A DNA stretch of 64,000 nt from Acanthaster planci (Eukaryota > Echinodermata > Asteroidea > Valvatida > Acanthasteridae), in the NCBI RefSeq assembly GCF_001949145.1, contig NW_019091362.1, positions 7,058,297 through 7,122,296 on the forward strand, given 5' to 3'. The position numbers were made by a program, and so were the translations under genes. The notes under the pieces were generated by a model. The model was given only the letters and a program-made list of their open reading frames with translations. It did no database searches and had not been told where the DNA came from. Position 1 is the first letter of the stretch, and each line of letters begins with the position of its first letter. Below are positions 1 through 11,856 of this stretch, piece after piece.

Positions 1-404
1 TCAAATAGCTTTTCTGTTTTCTGTCCTTTCCTGAAGCCCCCAAACCAGAATAAAAATGACAACTTTCTGATACTCGCCGATGTGCATCATTGGGCCACAA
101 ATCACGAAAGCAACTTAACAAAATTGTAGGCCTGTTGCTATTACAAGCCAATGACCTGTGAGTGATTTCACTGCTGAATTGGTAAAACAGTTTAATCTTC
201 TTTCCATGAACCCCCCAAAATAAACAAACACTACTTAACAGCATTGATTCAAACCCTCATTTGTCCAGTAAGTTTTTTGTTAGATTGTGAACTATTAAGT
301 TAATACACTGTCTTCTCTGAGACCTAGTGCCATGCCCTGTATGTCTCTGTTCGTGGCTCCTTGTATGCCCTCTTGGCTTGTCCATTTTTTTATTCCTTGA
401 CTAG

Positions 405-3400
405 GTTGTTGCGCATGCCATCACGGAGCACGTGGAGAATGCAGGAGTCCATTCTGGCGATGCTACTCTAATTCTGCCTCCACAGACGATCAGCGCCGAA
501 GTCATCAACAAGGTTTGCCCCCAAAACCTCTTTAAACAGTCGATTCATCTTTCATTACTGCAAAAATGCTTGGTTTTAATTTTTTTTTATTGAAAATGAG
601 TAGGGATTTATGGGCATGTTGCTGTAAGTTTTCCAGTCTTCAAAGATTACATGCATCGCCCTGAATCACAATTACATTCACATCACTTTTTGTGTGATTT
701 GCATGAGTTCTGTAAATTCAGTACCCTGGAATTGCATTTTTTTAAAATAATGATTAAGTCATCACTACCGACAAGCCTGGATGTAACGTTAAATCTTCAA
801 AGTGGAACATGATGAATTATGAAGATGTGTCCTTGAACTGAACTACAAGCATCCAAAGTTAGGTTCACACTGCTGTTACCCCAGCTTTGCTTCATTATGT
901 CGACATACAGTTGTATTACAATTTGTATGGAAATGATTTGATTCGATAGTACATCGACTACCAGCAAGTGTTATAGTCGATAACAAGTTTTCTGGGAGCA
1001 ATCCAATCTTGTTTACCTAGTCTACATTGACTTAGTATTTTGAATGAGTAGGAGTATGAGCAGTTTGACTCGCGTTCTGGTACAGGATGTGTGGACTCAG
1101 ATTCTAGTCGTTTTGGAAAATAACTAAATATTTCCACCAACTGTTTTCATGCAAAGAGTTATGTTCTTAGTCAGAAATCAAGGTTCACCCATTTTTTTAC
1201 TCAACTTTATCCACAGATCAAGGAAGCCACAGCTAAGATAGCTAAAAGGTTTGAAATATCCGGGCCATTCAACACTCAGTTCCTGGCCAAAGACAACGAC
1301 ATAATGGTAAACATATACTTTGCCCTAATGTTGTCCACAAGTCACCGATTTATTTCCTACTTTTTATGATATTGTTAACTGAGGATTCCTCTATACATTT
1401 AATTCAACCACTGGTTATCAACTGCTAGGATAGTGAAATTTTATTTTGAACTCACACTTCAACTGTAACCCTCCAAAAGCCTTCAAAATCCACCAGGGAA
1501 GTTAGGAGGATTTTAAGGGATTGAAAAAGGTAGAGCCAGCCCAGTCAGGTTACTTTACATTTGGCTTCTTGTTAAAAGTCACAAAGAATGTGCTGTTGGA
1601 TTCCTGCTCAGTGATTTCAGCAGTTTTAGTGAAGGTTTATAGCTAAAAATCCAAAGGTAGTTAGGTTAGAAGATGGTATACACACGTTGTGCATGGCTCA
1701 AATCAACTACTGTACACTGGCCAATCACTCTTGATAATTAAATCTTGTTGCAAAGTTGGAAACTGAAAATAGGATCCCCACACCATTCACCCTCCAATTT
1801 AATGACAGGTTAAAACAATACAAGAATATAAAAAATTCAAATTGTATCCAAATGCCTCTAGCTGTAAATTGAGAATATCTTTAATTTGTTAAACCCCATC
1901 TCGACCTCCCAGGTCATAGAGTGCAATCTGAGGGCCTCGCGTTCCTTCCCCTTCGTCTCCAAGACCATCAACTGTGACTTCATCGACGTGGCCACTCGGG
2001 TCATGCTGCGGGAGCCCCTGGACCGTACCATGTTGCCCACCTTGGACAACCCCTCCATCCCCGAGGGCTACGTGGGTATTAAGGCCCCCATGTTCTCATG
2101 GCCACGCTTGCGGGATGCTGACCCACTGCTGAGATGCGAGATGGCATCCACTGGGGAGGTAAGAAGTCAGATGCAAGATGAAAATTCAGAGATGTGAGGT
2201 TGACACAAAAAATGACAACCAGCCAAGGCCTTATCAAACTTTTAATCATCAGTGACCTTATCAGAACATTTCAATTTTCAGTGGGTTACTCACTTGTTAT
2301 GTTTCCTTTTGAGAGAACATGCATTGTGTTTAATCTTTACCTTTTGTACACATTCAGTTGAAAGTGGGACGCAATCATTGTTTATTTTTCAATAGTTGTC
2401 ATGTAATGAAGTTACAGTTATGATAATCCCAGCATTTAAAAGCATGTTAAAACTGCAAAAGCCTTATAATTTTACCTTGATGTCATTGCAAGAAAACAAT
2501 GGAAACTTTACAACACTGCATGTTGTAAGTATTCAAGTGAAGAAGTTGTGTACTGTGTTAGCATGCCGTAGTGGAACTGTTGTGCTTAGAATGTGCAGAT
2601 TTTTAGAACATGGGATTTTTTTGAAATGGACAGGTTGCCTGCTTCGGGCCCAATGTGAATGCAGCCTTCCTGAAGGCCCTGCTGTCAACAGGCTTCAAGA
2701 TTCCCAAGCAGAACATCCTGATTGGCATCCAGAAGAAGTTTGAGCCGGTCTTCCTACCGACAGCCCACAAACTTCACCAGATGGGATATAAGGTAGATCA
2801 CCAGGCCACCAAAGGCCCAGCCTGGAAATCACAGGCTCTCATCAGGCTGACACATTAAAGCTTTTTTTATCTTCAGGCCACTTAACCAAGTTTGCCAGAC
2901 TGGTAAATTGGCCAGGTAGAATCCACGCCTCAAGGAAATCTAATCAAGTCGTCGAGGTCTGTAACTTTTATCAGCAAGGATAAAGACAACAGAAATAATT
3001 GATCAAAAGATCCAAGGGACTTACAGATATACAAATCTAACCCCAAGGCAAGGAAATGTAGGTCTGCAAACTGATTCAGTTAAGGCTTCATGGCCACTGA
3101 ATCCTGGTAGGCCGTGTCAGACTTTAAAAGTTTACGCAAGAGATAAAACTCGCCACAGTAATCCCCATATCTTAACATCACATTGTCCGCATTTTTTGAA
3201 ACGCGTAAATGGAGGCGCCATGTGAATAAGGACCCCTGAAATAGACCAGACCGTCTCACCTTGTGGCTATTCTCTTTGTATGTCATATTATTTGTTCTCT
3301 CTCTTTACTCTCTTACTCCTTTTTTTTGACACGTTTGGATTTCAGCTTTTTGCCACTGAGAAGACCGCCGAGTATCTGACTGAACACAACATTCCGGCCA

Positions 3401-6400
3401 AAGTAGTGGCCTGGCCGCTGGCCGATCAGCATGAAAAGATAGATGCTCCATCTGCAATCAGGTATTCACATTTTTATGTATTCATGTCCTCAGGACAGTG
3501 TTTAGGAGGGGAACTTCTATGAGTCATTTGCTCATTCTTCCTGGAAAGTATCTTGTTGAACCTTGAACTGAATTTAAAATGATTGAAAATTGGTCTGAAG
3601 GTGCTTGCAGAGTGGCAACTGAAAAACGAGACTGGACTCACCGGAAAAGACTCCTGCGCTATGAACGTTTTTCCCCATGAAATTGTGGCACACAAGCAAT
3701 GCAGAATTCAAGCGTCAGATTTGTTATAAATGCCACAAATGTTACACCCAAAAGTGAGCTTGGATTTCTTTCCTCTGCTTTTCTATTCTCTCACAGATTA
3801 ATTCAGAGCAAAGAGATGGACTTGGTGATCAACCTGCCCAATAACAACACACGCTACATCCAGGACAACTACTTGATCCGACGAAGTGCCATTGATGCTG
3901 GCGTGCCACTCATGACAAACTTTGAAGTAAGCCACTTCAACTTCCAAGCACAAATTTATCTTAAAAACAAAAACAAACTTGGCCTCTTGTGGTCGTAGGA
4001 ATTGCCAATCGTACATAATTTGTGGTGCCAATGCATGCCTTTCATTCGGTAATGCGAAAGTAATCAATTCCTGTATGTTTGGATGCATGAAGCATAAACT
4101 GACTCCTACACAGTTAGTTGTACACATTACCATTAAAAACCAGCCACTAAGCCAAAGCTTAAGTGCTGTAGTAGCCCCAGAACAGTTCCCAGATTTCCAA
4201 CCATGTTACTTAAGTAATCACAAATCAGCCTATCGGTAACACAACACTAAAACCTTCCCTACAGAAGGATTACAGTTGACAGACCCATCAGAAATCTCAG
4301 TATGTGCCGACATTTTCAAACGAAGAATCTGCGTTTGGAATGTAATAAAGCAAGTACGGCAAGGTTTAATTTGGGGAAGTATGGCTTGCTCCTGAAATGT
4401 TGGCTTATTGTGACTACAGTGCAACGCTGCTGTAACGAACAACACTATACCGAACAAGCTGGTATACCAAACATACCCCTTGGCTCCCAAATTTCCCATG
4501 CACTTTTACTGAACACTGAAACTTTACTTAAAACAAAAGAAACAAATTTAGGACTGATGACAATGACGGGAAATGACTTACGAAAATATTGTACCTTTAA
4601 AGGAATAACAGCCGCCATGCGGCGTAGTCTGTGTCATTCATGGATACACATACATTTGTGTCCATGACCACCTGTCCGTGCACACACCTGTGCATTCTTT
4701 ACATCAATTTGAGTGTACTGAGGGTGTTTCTTTCTTGTTTTCTGTTACCAAGATGAATTTTGTGAATTTTTTTCTGCATAAGCCTGCTTGATCTAGTTAC
4801 CAGTTTGTGCTTTTCGAAATATTTCGCTTTTCACCTGTGAAGCCTAGCGACATGTTAAATTGCCGCTATGAGGACATTTTGTGCATGACGTTGTCATATT
4901 AAGTTCCGGCCAGGCAACATTTTGTGGACATTTGGATTCTGATTTGTGGCTATGGGCTCTGCCTGCTTCGCCTTTATGGGTACTTAACGTCCAATTTTCA
5001 TGGGAAAGCTCTTTCTGTTGCTTTCCGCTTGAATTAAGTCCACGGAATGTCATTTCGCACTCTGTCCCCAGTGGCAATTCGCTAATGCAACATGTTTCGT
5101 TCCTGGCTCACTGTCAAGCCTTAATCCAGAAATATGTGCATCCATAAAATAAGTCCATTTAGTACTCCTAGGAGCTTGCATCTAAATGGAAAGCACTGAT
5201 CCATCACATTAAGCTCGGTAAAATGTTGCATTGCACTAATGACTACTTCAGGAGAAATATTAATGAATATTTACAACTTTTCTTTATTTCAAGATTTTCT
5301 CTCTGCCCAAATATATAAAAAAAAAAATCTGTTATTTCAGCAACCTTCAAAAAGCTTCCTTGGTAACTTTGCTGTTACTGTACTGATTTAAACCTTCTCT
5401 AGGTACCCGCAAAGATTCCAAATTACTCATATTATTACCACTAGTAGAACGGTACCCACATTTTTCAAGGATCAGTGTTTCCTATGTTAATGTGCAGGTT
5501 TGATTTCACCTGTTGACTGAACATTTCCCAAGGGTGGCACTGATGATGTGGTAACAGTGCATGGTGTATCAAGCAGTCGGTGCATGTCCATCACTGGGCA
5601 ATTTGTTTTGTTATTTTCATGGGATCTCTGTAAGATCCTTGTTTCCTTTCAATATTTCTGTTGGCCAAGTTAGCAAACTGGCAAACTAATATATCAGTTG
5701 GACTGTCATTTTTCAGAGATGGCATTGGCTTATTGTGCAAATATTCGGAGACTTTGTCATAACACTGATCTCTACTGGATAGCACATCAAGACTGAGGGC
5801 TGGACGTCCTTAGGCACCATCTTTGGAGTCTCAAATGCCTTTATGTGCTTAACAAAGCCTGACTGTGAGACTTAAAGTCTTCGTCACAATGGACTCTCAT
5901 GTCAGGACTATTGTGGGTCATTTTATCAGCAATTAGTTTATTTCTATTTATGCTAGCGATATTAAAATAAAGGTTTTCTCTATCTTTAATCCACAAATGA
6001 TTTAGTTATCGCTTGATATTGCTCGAAAACGTGGAAAATCACAAATACCCAGAGCTCCTACAGCCCTGAATACTGTGGCTGCCATCTTCAGAGGTCAAAT
6101 TTAACCAGGGGCAGGGAGGCATCATTTGTTTGTGCACCGCAGCATCCAGTCACTGTATAGAGATCAGTGGTCCTGACGTTGTGCTGCACATGCTGTCCTT
6201 TCTTGATTGGCTGTTGTGGCTTTCCAATCCAGCATTTCCTTGGGATACCGTTGTGCTCAGGGGTCAGTCATTAGATATACACCGTACATGTAGTCCTCAC
6301 GAACCATCAAAATACCTTTAAAGTCTGCTTAGTACTTAAAAAATCTTCACTTTGTGAGTTAAGATCCATTTTTTTTATTTATCGGATTCGTTGAACTTGT

Positions 6401-6519
6401 TTGTTGTTCAGGTTGTGAAGCTCTTTGCCCAAGCATTGGACCACGTGGGTAAGCTTGATGCCACGACCCTCTTCCATTTCAAGAAGCCCCGTCACAGTGT
6501 GATGAAGACCCTGCATTGA
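405..6519 (+). CDS. CPS1: Carbamoyl-phosphate synthetase, CPS I/III type, C-terminal 318 residues (gene starts upstream of window)
   Basis: Seven coding exons join in phase: 405-512, 1217-1306, 1913-2158, 2634-2792, 3346-3461, 3797-3926 and 6412-6519, ending in TGA. Upstream exons lie outside the window. The enzyme makes carbamoyl phosphate from bicarbonate, ATP and ammonia or glutamine, in mitochondria for types I and III. The first three exons finish the second ATP-grasp unit and carry the CPSase signature VIECNLRAS. Exons 5-7 encode the C-terminal MGS-like allosteric domain, including ATEKT, VAWPL, INLPNNN and DNYLIRR. These contain the Thr, Thr, Trp and three Asn residues known to bind N-acetylglutamate in vertebrate CPS1. 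The protein stops shortly after the motif LFHF, with no dihydroorotase or aspartate transcarbamylase attached, so this is not the pyrimidine enzyme CAD. Whether it uses ammonia (I) or glutamine (III) cannot be decided here. Family is very sure; the symbol follows the vertebrate orthologue. Confidence 0.95.
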
Positions 6520-7275
6520 GATGTTTCATGCGACAGGACATCAGTCAATCATCAATTATTAGGCACTCAAAGTCCAACCCCTGCCCCCTCAGTCATCAAT
6601 AGAAGGCACCGTATAACTTTGGTTACTGTGTGACTTTGAAGTACATGTGCTGGTGTCTGAAGCACTTTGCTGTTGAAGAGTCATAACAAATTTTTTTTTT
6701 TTGGGTCAACAGAGAGCAGGTCAAAACACAAGCTTCTCTTTTGCAACTTTAGTTTACAGGGAAAAGAGTTTAGGCGATCAGAAATATGTACATGCATTTG
6801 TGTAGCAACTACTGGTTACATGTTAACTCGGATACAAGTATTCCAAATTATCAACCGAATGTGAGGTCTCTATTTATTTTATTTATTTTTTCCAAATACG
6901 TTTGTGGATGAGATCCATTTTATAACTGAAAACTGGGTTCAAAATGACCCATTAGGTCAAAAGTCACGATCCTAAAGATATCAATATAGTGTCATAGAGA
7001 GTCATTGAAAACTTCTGTTTTCAAAGAACAGGGTTGAACTGTACGAAGTACACTAATACTATGGTTATCTTGGCGTCTATTAAAAAATTCATATTGCATA
7101 ATTTTTACTTGGTGTGTAAGTACATGTATCTGCTTTGTTTTGTTTTTTTCACACTTACGCTTTTCACCCTCTGTGGGTATCGGTGGAAGCTCTAAAGGCA
7201 CTTAAAATGCTAGAGTTTGTAGAAAATATTAAATTTCATAGAATTTTAGATAGAGAGTAAAGGTTGTTGTGTTGG
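6520..7275 (+). other. 3' flank / probable 3' UTR of CPS1
   Basis: AT-rich sequence directly after the CPS1 stop codon, with no supported open frame. It contains a T-run near 6691 and TTTATT-type repeats near 6875. I see no convincing AATAAA signal close to the stop, so the end of the transcript is unknown. Confidence 0.5.
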
Positions 7276-7281
7276 TTTTGG

Positions 7282-7453
7282 CAGGGGTGTGAGTGGCCAC
7301 GTACTGAAAAGCTGAGAACAGCTAGCCAAAAGCTGCAATTTAAAGTCCCCTTAAGTTTGTACATAACAAATGTGTAACAAATCTGAAATATAGAGTAAAA
7401 ATGTAACCAAAACAAGCTGAAATAAGTTGAAAAGTGGAATTCTCACACCCCTG
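7282..7453. mobile_element. Small inverted-repeat element, copy A (CAGGGGTG family)
   Basis: The 172-bp segment starts CAGGGGTGTGAG and ends CTCACACCCCTG, a perfect 12-bp terminal inverted repeat. The flanks are TTTTGG (7276-7281) and CTTTGG (7454-7459), a near-perfect 6-bp duplication. A second copy of almost equal length lies at 57192-57364. Inside, both copies share AGCTAGC and several AGCTGAAA-like motifs. There is no coding capacity, so it is a non-autonomous (MITE-like) DNA transposon. CAGGGGTG termini resemble hAT elements, but hAT normally makes 8-bp duplications, so the superfamily stays open. Confidence 0.8.
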
Positions 7454-7924
7454 CTTTGGAAATGAAATCTTGGAAATACAGTTTTGAAATATCTTTGTTT
7501 GCAGTTTGAAATATTTCCCCTTCATGTTCTGGGCACTAACATTATTCAAATGAATTCAGACGAAATCCATGCTGTTGCAACTGTTTCAAGTGACATTTAA
7601 ACGTGTAAGTTAAACCAGCTCACTTTTGTATGAAAAGATCTTCAAACGCCAAACAGAGGAAAAGAAGTACAAAAATTATCTTCGGTATACTTAATATTCT
7701 CCTTTTGAGGCTATTGAAATTGTCTTTATGTGGCTCACTAGCGTCATTTCTTGAGGGAAAATTTATTTTCTTGAGAAAAAATGCAAATTGAAATTATATT
7801 TTTACAGTCTTGGCAGCAGAACTGGGCAATACTCTTCCCACTGGTGTTGTGGTTAGCACACCGTCACCTGTAAAGTGAACGACTCCTTGCTTTTTATGCC
7901 CGAATTCCTTTGGTAGGCTACTTG

Positions 7925-8098
7925 TACTGATATTCATTATTATCGTCGTCAATATCATCATCGTCAATATCATCATCATTATCATCATCGTCAATATCAT
8001 CATCATTATCATCATCGTCAATATCATCATCATTATCATCATCGTCAATATCATCATCGTCAATATCATCATCATCATCATCATCGTCAATATCATCC
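7925..8098. repeat. ATC-rich microsatellite with a 27-bp higher-order unit
   Basis: The tract is built of ATC, ATT and GTC triplets. Between about 7966 and 8049 a 27-bp unit (nine triplets, including one CGTCAAT) repeats about three times almost unchanged. It gives spurious poly-Asp/Ile and poly-Met frames on the minus strand. It abuts the 3' end of the RTE-like fragment, as expected for the simple-repeat tail of such elements. Confidence 0.9.
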
Positions 8099-8107
8099 CC
8101 AGCAAAT

Positions 8108-8830
8108 GTCGTCTCACTGTTGGGTGAAGGCCTTATCCAGACTGTGCCAGGTATTTTTGTTCGGTGTATATCTTTGCCAGGCTTTTGATATCCTGCGTGG
8201 CCATCTCGTCTCTCCATTTTGCTCAAGGTCTGCCACATTTTCTTTTTCCGGGAAGAGGTTGCCATTCGATTGTGATTTTGCTCCATTTTTAGGTTTTGTT
8301 CTGCCGAGATGTCTAGCCCATATCCATTTTAACCTTTTTTGCTGTGACTGATGTATCATTGGGTTTTGTTTGATCCCTGATCCAGGCATGTATTGTGCTT
8401 TGTCTCTCCATACGTACCCCAGCATTACCCATTCCATTTTTTTTTTTTTGGCTTGTTTGAATTTTTTTTTTACTTTATTCAAAGACCATGTTTGGCTTCC
8501 ATACGTCATGGATGGCATGGGCGTCATTCCTTTCCAAACGGCATGTTATTGTCCTTTCTGTGAGGGTATCTTAATGCATTCTGAAGGCTGTTCTTCCTGC
8601 GTTCTCCTTATAGGATCTCGAGTCTGGTAACCATCTGGCCAAATTTCTTGCCCAAGGTGTATGTATTTGGCTACCGATTCCAATATTTCGGTTCCATTGT
8701 TTATAATTTGTCGGCGTGCAACTTTCCACTGACATCGATCCCCGGTTCATCGTCTTGAAAATTTCTTGAAGGGCACCACAGAGAACTTGTACGACATAAT
8801 ATCTCCTTGTCGAACTCTTCTGATGATAAA
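8108..8830 (-). pseudogene. Decayed 3' end of an RTE-like non-LTR retrotransposon (reverse transcriptase fragment)
   Basis: Read on the minus strand from about 8830, one frame gives RRVRQGDIMS, matching the RQGD motif of non-LTR reverse transcriptases. It runs into a stop after about 15 more codons. The next recognisable piece is VAKYIHLGQEI, so the palm-domain stretch that normally lies between has been deleted. From 8527 to 8114 a frame opens with MTYGSQTW and continues through KRLKWIWARHLGR to DKAFTQQ and a stop. This order is the usual C-terminal tail of RTE-like proteins, and the triplet-repeat tail follows directly. Stops, frame changes and the deletion make it non-functional. Clade assignment (RTE rather than CR1 or Jockey) is from motif memory. 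Confidence 0.8.
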
Positions 8831-11778
8831 TTACAGCCTAATAAATTAATACATGCTATTCTACAGAGACAATTAAACAAGTAGATGGTATTCTTGTGAT
8901 AAAACTTGTCTGAAGTTGTGTTGCTTATTATGTTGTATTTTGAAATACAATGTTAGACAGAAGCACCCCCGTTTAGAAAACTTTTCTGATGTACAGAGAA
9001 TTAATGCCCGATTTGCTTCAGCAGTTTTACAGAAGATCTTATGGCATAGCCCGGTTCCGGGTGACGGAAGGATTCCTTAATAATGACATTTATGTTGAAA
9101 TAACATGTACATGTATACAGGAGTATGTACTTTTGGAAACCATATTCATCATTCATTCTGTGCTCGTGTCACTCACCTTTTTTTGGGGGGGGGGCAAAAC
9201 TAGACTCGCTTCGTGACGCACTGGGTGACACTCGGTGCTCGTACACAGATGTAGGTGCCCGTCCGTAGTAAAGTCACTATCACAGCTTGCGCTCAAGTCT
9301 ATGATTTGACAGACGGCATCCTGAGTCAAGTTTTCGACGTGCCACGATATCTAGTCCCAGATACGTCAAGCATCGATGAGACTTCCGAAATAAATTACAC
9401 CTCGAATTCTCCAAACAATAATTGGACCTATACCCGCTCACCAATCTACACATGGACTCTGATCTCTATTCGGTCAAATCCAACACTATCTCGAGCGAGA
9501 TTCATATCAACCCAGAACGGGCTTGTGCTGTTACTCAATGGCTACGTGTACATGTGCAAATTCATTATTGAGACTGTTGGCTTCAGACAGACAGGTAAAC
9601 AACCAGAATATTTCACAAATCACGCTCAACAAACCCACCCAAACCAATCAAGTAATTTATCCCTCCAAGTCGAAAAGGCTCCTTTTACTTTCTCTATTCT
9701 GTAAACTTTCTGCACTCGGATTTTCTACAAAGACAGTGGGGTCCCGTTTCTTTTTAAGTCATCGAGAATCAGTATGAAATGTCATGAAAGGCACCATTGA
9801 TCCTACCGGTCAAGTAACATAACACGCTGCGGCCTTTGGTGACTTCTGCGCATAATAGTGAACAAAACTGTCTCAAGCCTTGCATTGAATAACACAGACG
9901 TCATTTCCAGCGCGAAGGACCCGATATATGACAGATATAACATTATTGGTTTGATATTGCGGACCAACACGACAAACTGGAAAGGATAAGAACCCGATAG
10001 GGTTGCAGCGGAGCCACAACTGATTACCCGCAGTGCGAATTAGGAGTGAGTGGAGGACGGTGACTTAGGCTCCTCATCAGCCGAGCTGTTGGCAGCTGAT
10101 GATCCTGTAGACAGCGTGGGGCAGTAATCCAACCTCAAGGAGCAAAACTGAACACACACGAGATGGTGCAGCTCGTCTGTTCAACGCAGACTAACCACTG
10201 ACCGCCGCCCTACGGCCAAGAGGCAGGGTAAGTAGACTTTAGATGGTGATATTTTGCAGGGTGTTCTCAACGCTGTATGCATAAGTGCTTGGATTTGTTC
10301 GAACACTGACGTTCAAGCTCATTTTCCACGTGTCGCTGGTTGATTTTGTCGGAAGTCAAGATGGTATAGATAAGAGAAACGACAAAAGAGACAGTCTGGC
10401 AGGAAGACATACGGACAGATACCAAAGAACACTGAGAAATCCCGTATTGGAACAATAAAGGTGTATAATTGAGATAGGGAAGGAATTCAAGAATATCATG
10501 AAGGAAGAAAAATGCATTATCCTTGTCGGGCCCAGTACAAAAGTCAACGAGAACACATTTTCAAAATAAAGCAAGAAATAAATCAATAAAATAAACACAA
10601 ATACAAAACAAAATTAATTTTATATATAGACCAATGCTAAAAATGAAAAATGTATCCCTTTTAAGTATCGTGAAAAAAATACGATCACAAGTAAGCCAAA
10701 ACTGCCCTTTCCTGTTAGAACACAACAGGGGCTGTATTGTCTTTGTATCCTCCACCTGCTCAAGATGCAACTCAAGACTCAAGGGCCATTCGATAGGTTG
10801 GAAAGCAAGCAATACAAACAAAACCAAAATATGTTTAAGATAAAGAGAATTTGGAGCTTTGCAATTTGTGTTTGTGGTCTGTTGGATCCACGAACACACT
10901 GGTTCGATTCCTAACTTTCTCCCTACACTACTGATCACCCGTCTCAATAATAGAGGCCCATGGGTTTTGTTGAAAATTTATGTCAGAGGACGATATCTTC
11001 GATAATAAGATGAAAACCCAACGCTTCCGTGAGTGAACGCTTGGAATTAAACTCCAAATGCAAGCTGTCCCATTCAATTTGCTGACTCGTTTCGATAATT
11101 AGCTGGTACGCAAAGACAATCTTTTTTCTCAGATAGGGCCTATCTCTCGGAAGCTTTTAGCAAATTTAGTGACGGACCAAAGAATTACAACCATGACCAA
11201 CCCCGCGATAGGGGGGATGAGAGTACACCACTCTAGCCGGATGGACGTTAAGATCGATGGCTATTCCCATCTCCCCTCCCATGGAACTAAAGCTTAGAAA
11301 TGAACACGCTCCATGCAGAACAGAGAGGCTGAAGAGAGGCAGGGCCCACACTGGGCCCCCACACTGGCCCTACGATTTTGCGTCTACATTTTTGCCCTTT
11401 CACACTTTGCTTACTCCGCGCTGAGGACGCGCGCGCATTTTACGAGTGCACTCAAGCGAAATGCCAAACCCCAGATTTTCCCGTTTGTGACTGAGCCCAC
11501 TGATCATGGGCGTAAATCCGGGGGAGGGGGGTAGGTATCCCCCACCACTCTCTGACCTGGAGGTATGGGCTATTGAATTTTCCCCAACTTTCTGTGGCGA
11601 GAAACCCGAAGGATTGTGAAGAATTTTTCGGATTGCCAACAACCAAAATATACAATAGCACTAAGGAAGGGGGCTTTTTTAAGTTATAAATGCGCCGTTT
11701 TGATGTAAGGTTCTGTAGGAGTGTAATACATATGACCGATGTAAATCTGTATCATGAACATGTCGTATGGTGTCAGTA

Positions 11779-11856
11779 CCCCCCTACACCCCCCCCCATT
11801 TCCATAGGCGGGCAAGTCATCCCCTTACAATCCCCCAATTCCCGTTACACCACTGC
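11779..11856 (-). repeat. G-rich dispersed repeat, copy 1
   Basis: On the minus strand this reads GCAGTGG, GTAA, AATTGGGGG, a TTGCCCG-like stretch, then CTATGGAAAT and a run of G. The same order of blocks occurs at 15990-16067. It is probably a fragment of a mobile element; I cannot name the family. Confidence 0.5.

Noticed and set aside
7794-8286. Minus-strand frames with poly-Met/Ile and poly-Asp/Ile
   Set aside because: They are translations of the ATC/GTC triplet tract and have no coding meaning.
9255-9704. 149-residue plus-strand frame
   Set aside because: No domain, no splice context, and composition like random AT-rich DNA; an overlapping frame is equally open.
10901-10911. GGTTCGATTCC, a perfect tRNA B-box-like word
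   Set aside because: The flanks do not form a T-arm stem and there is no A-box or acceptor stem, so no tRNA gene.
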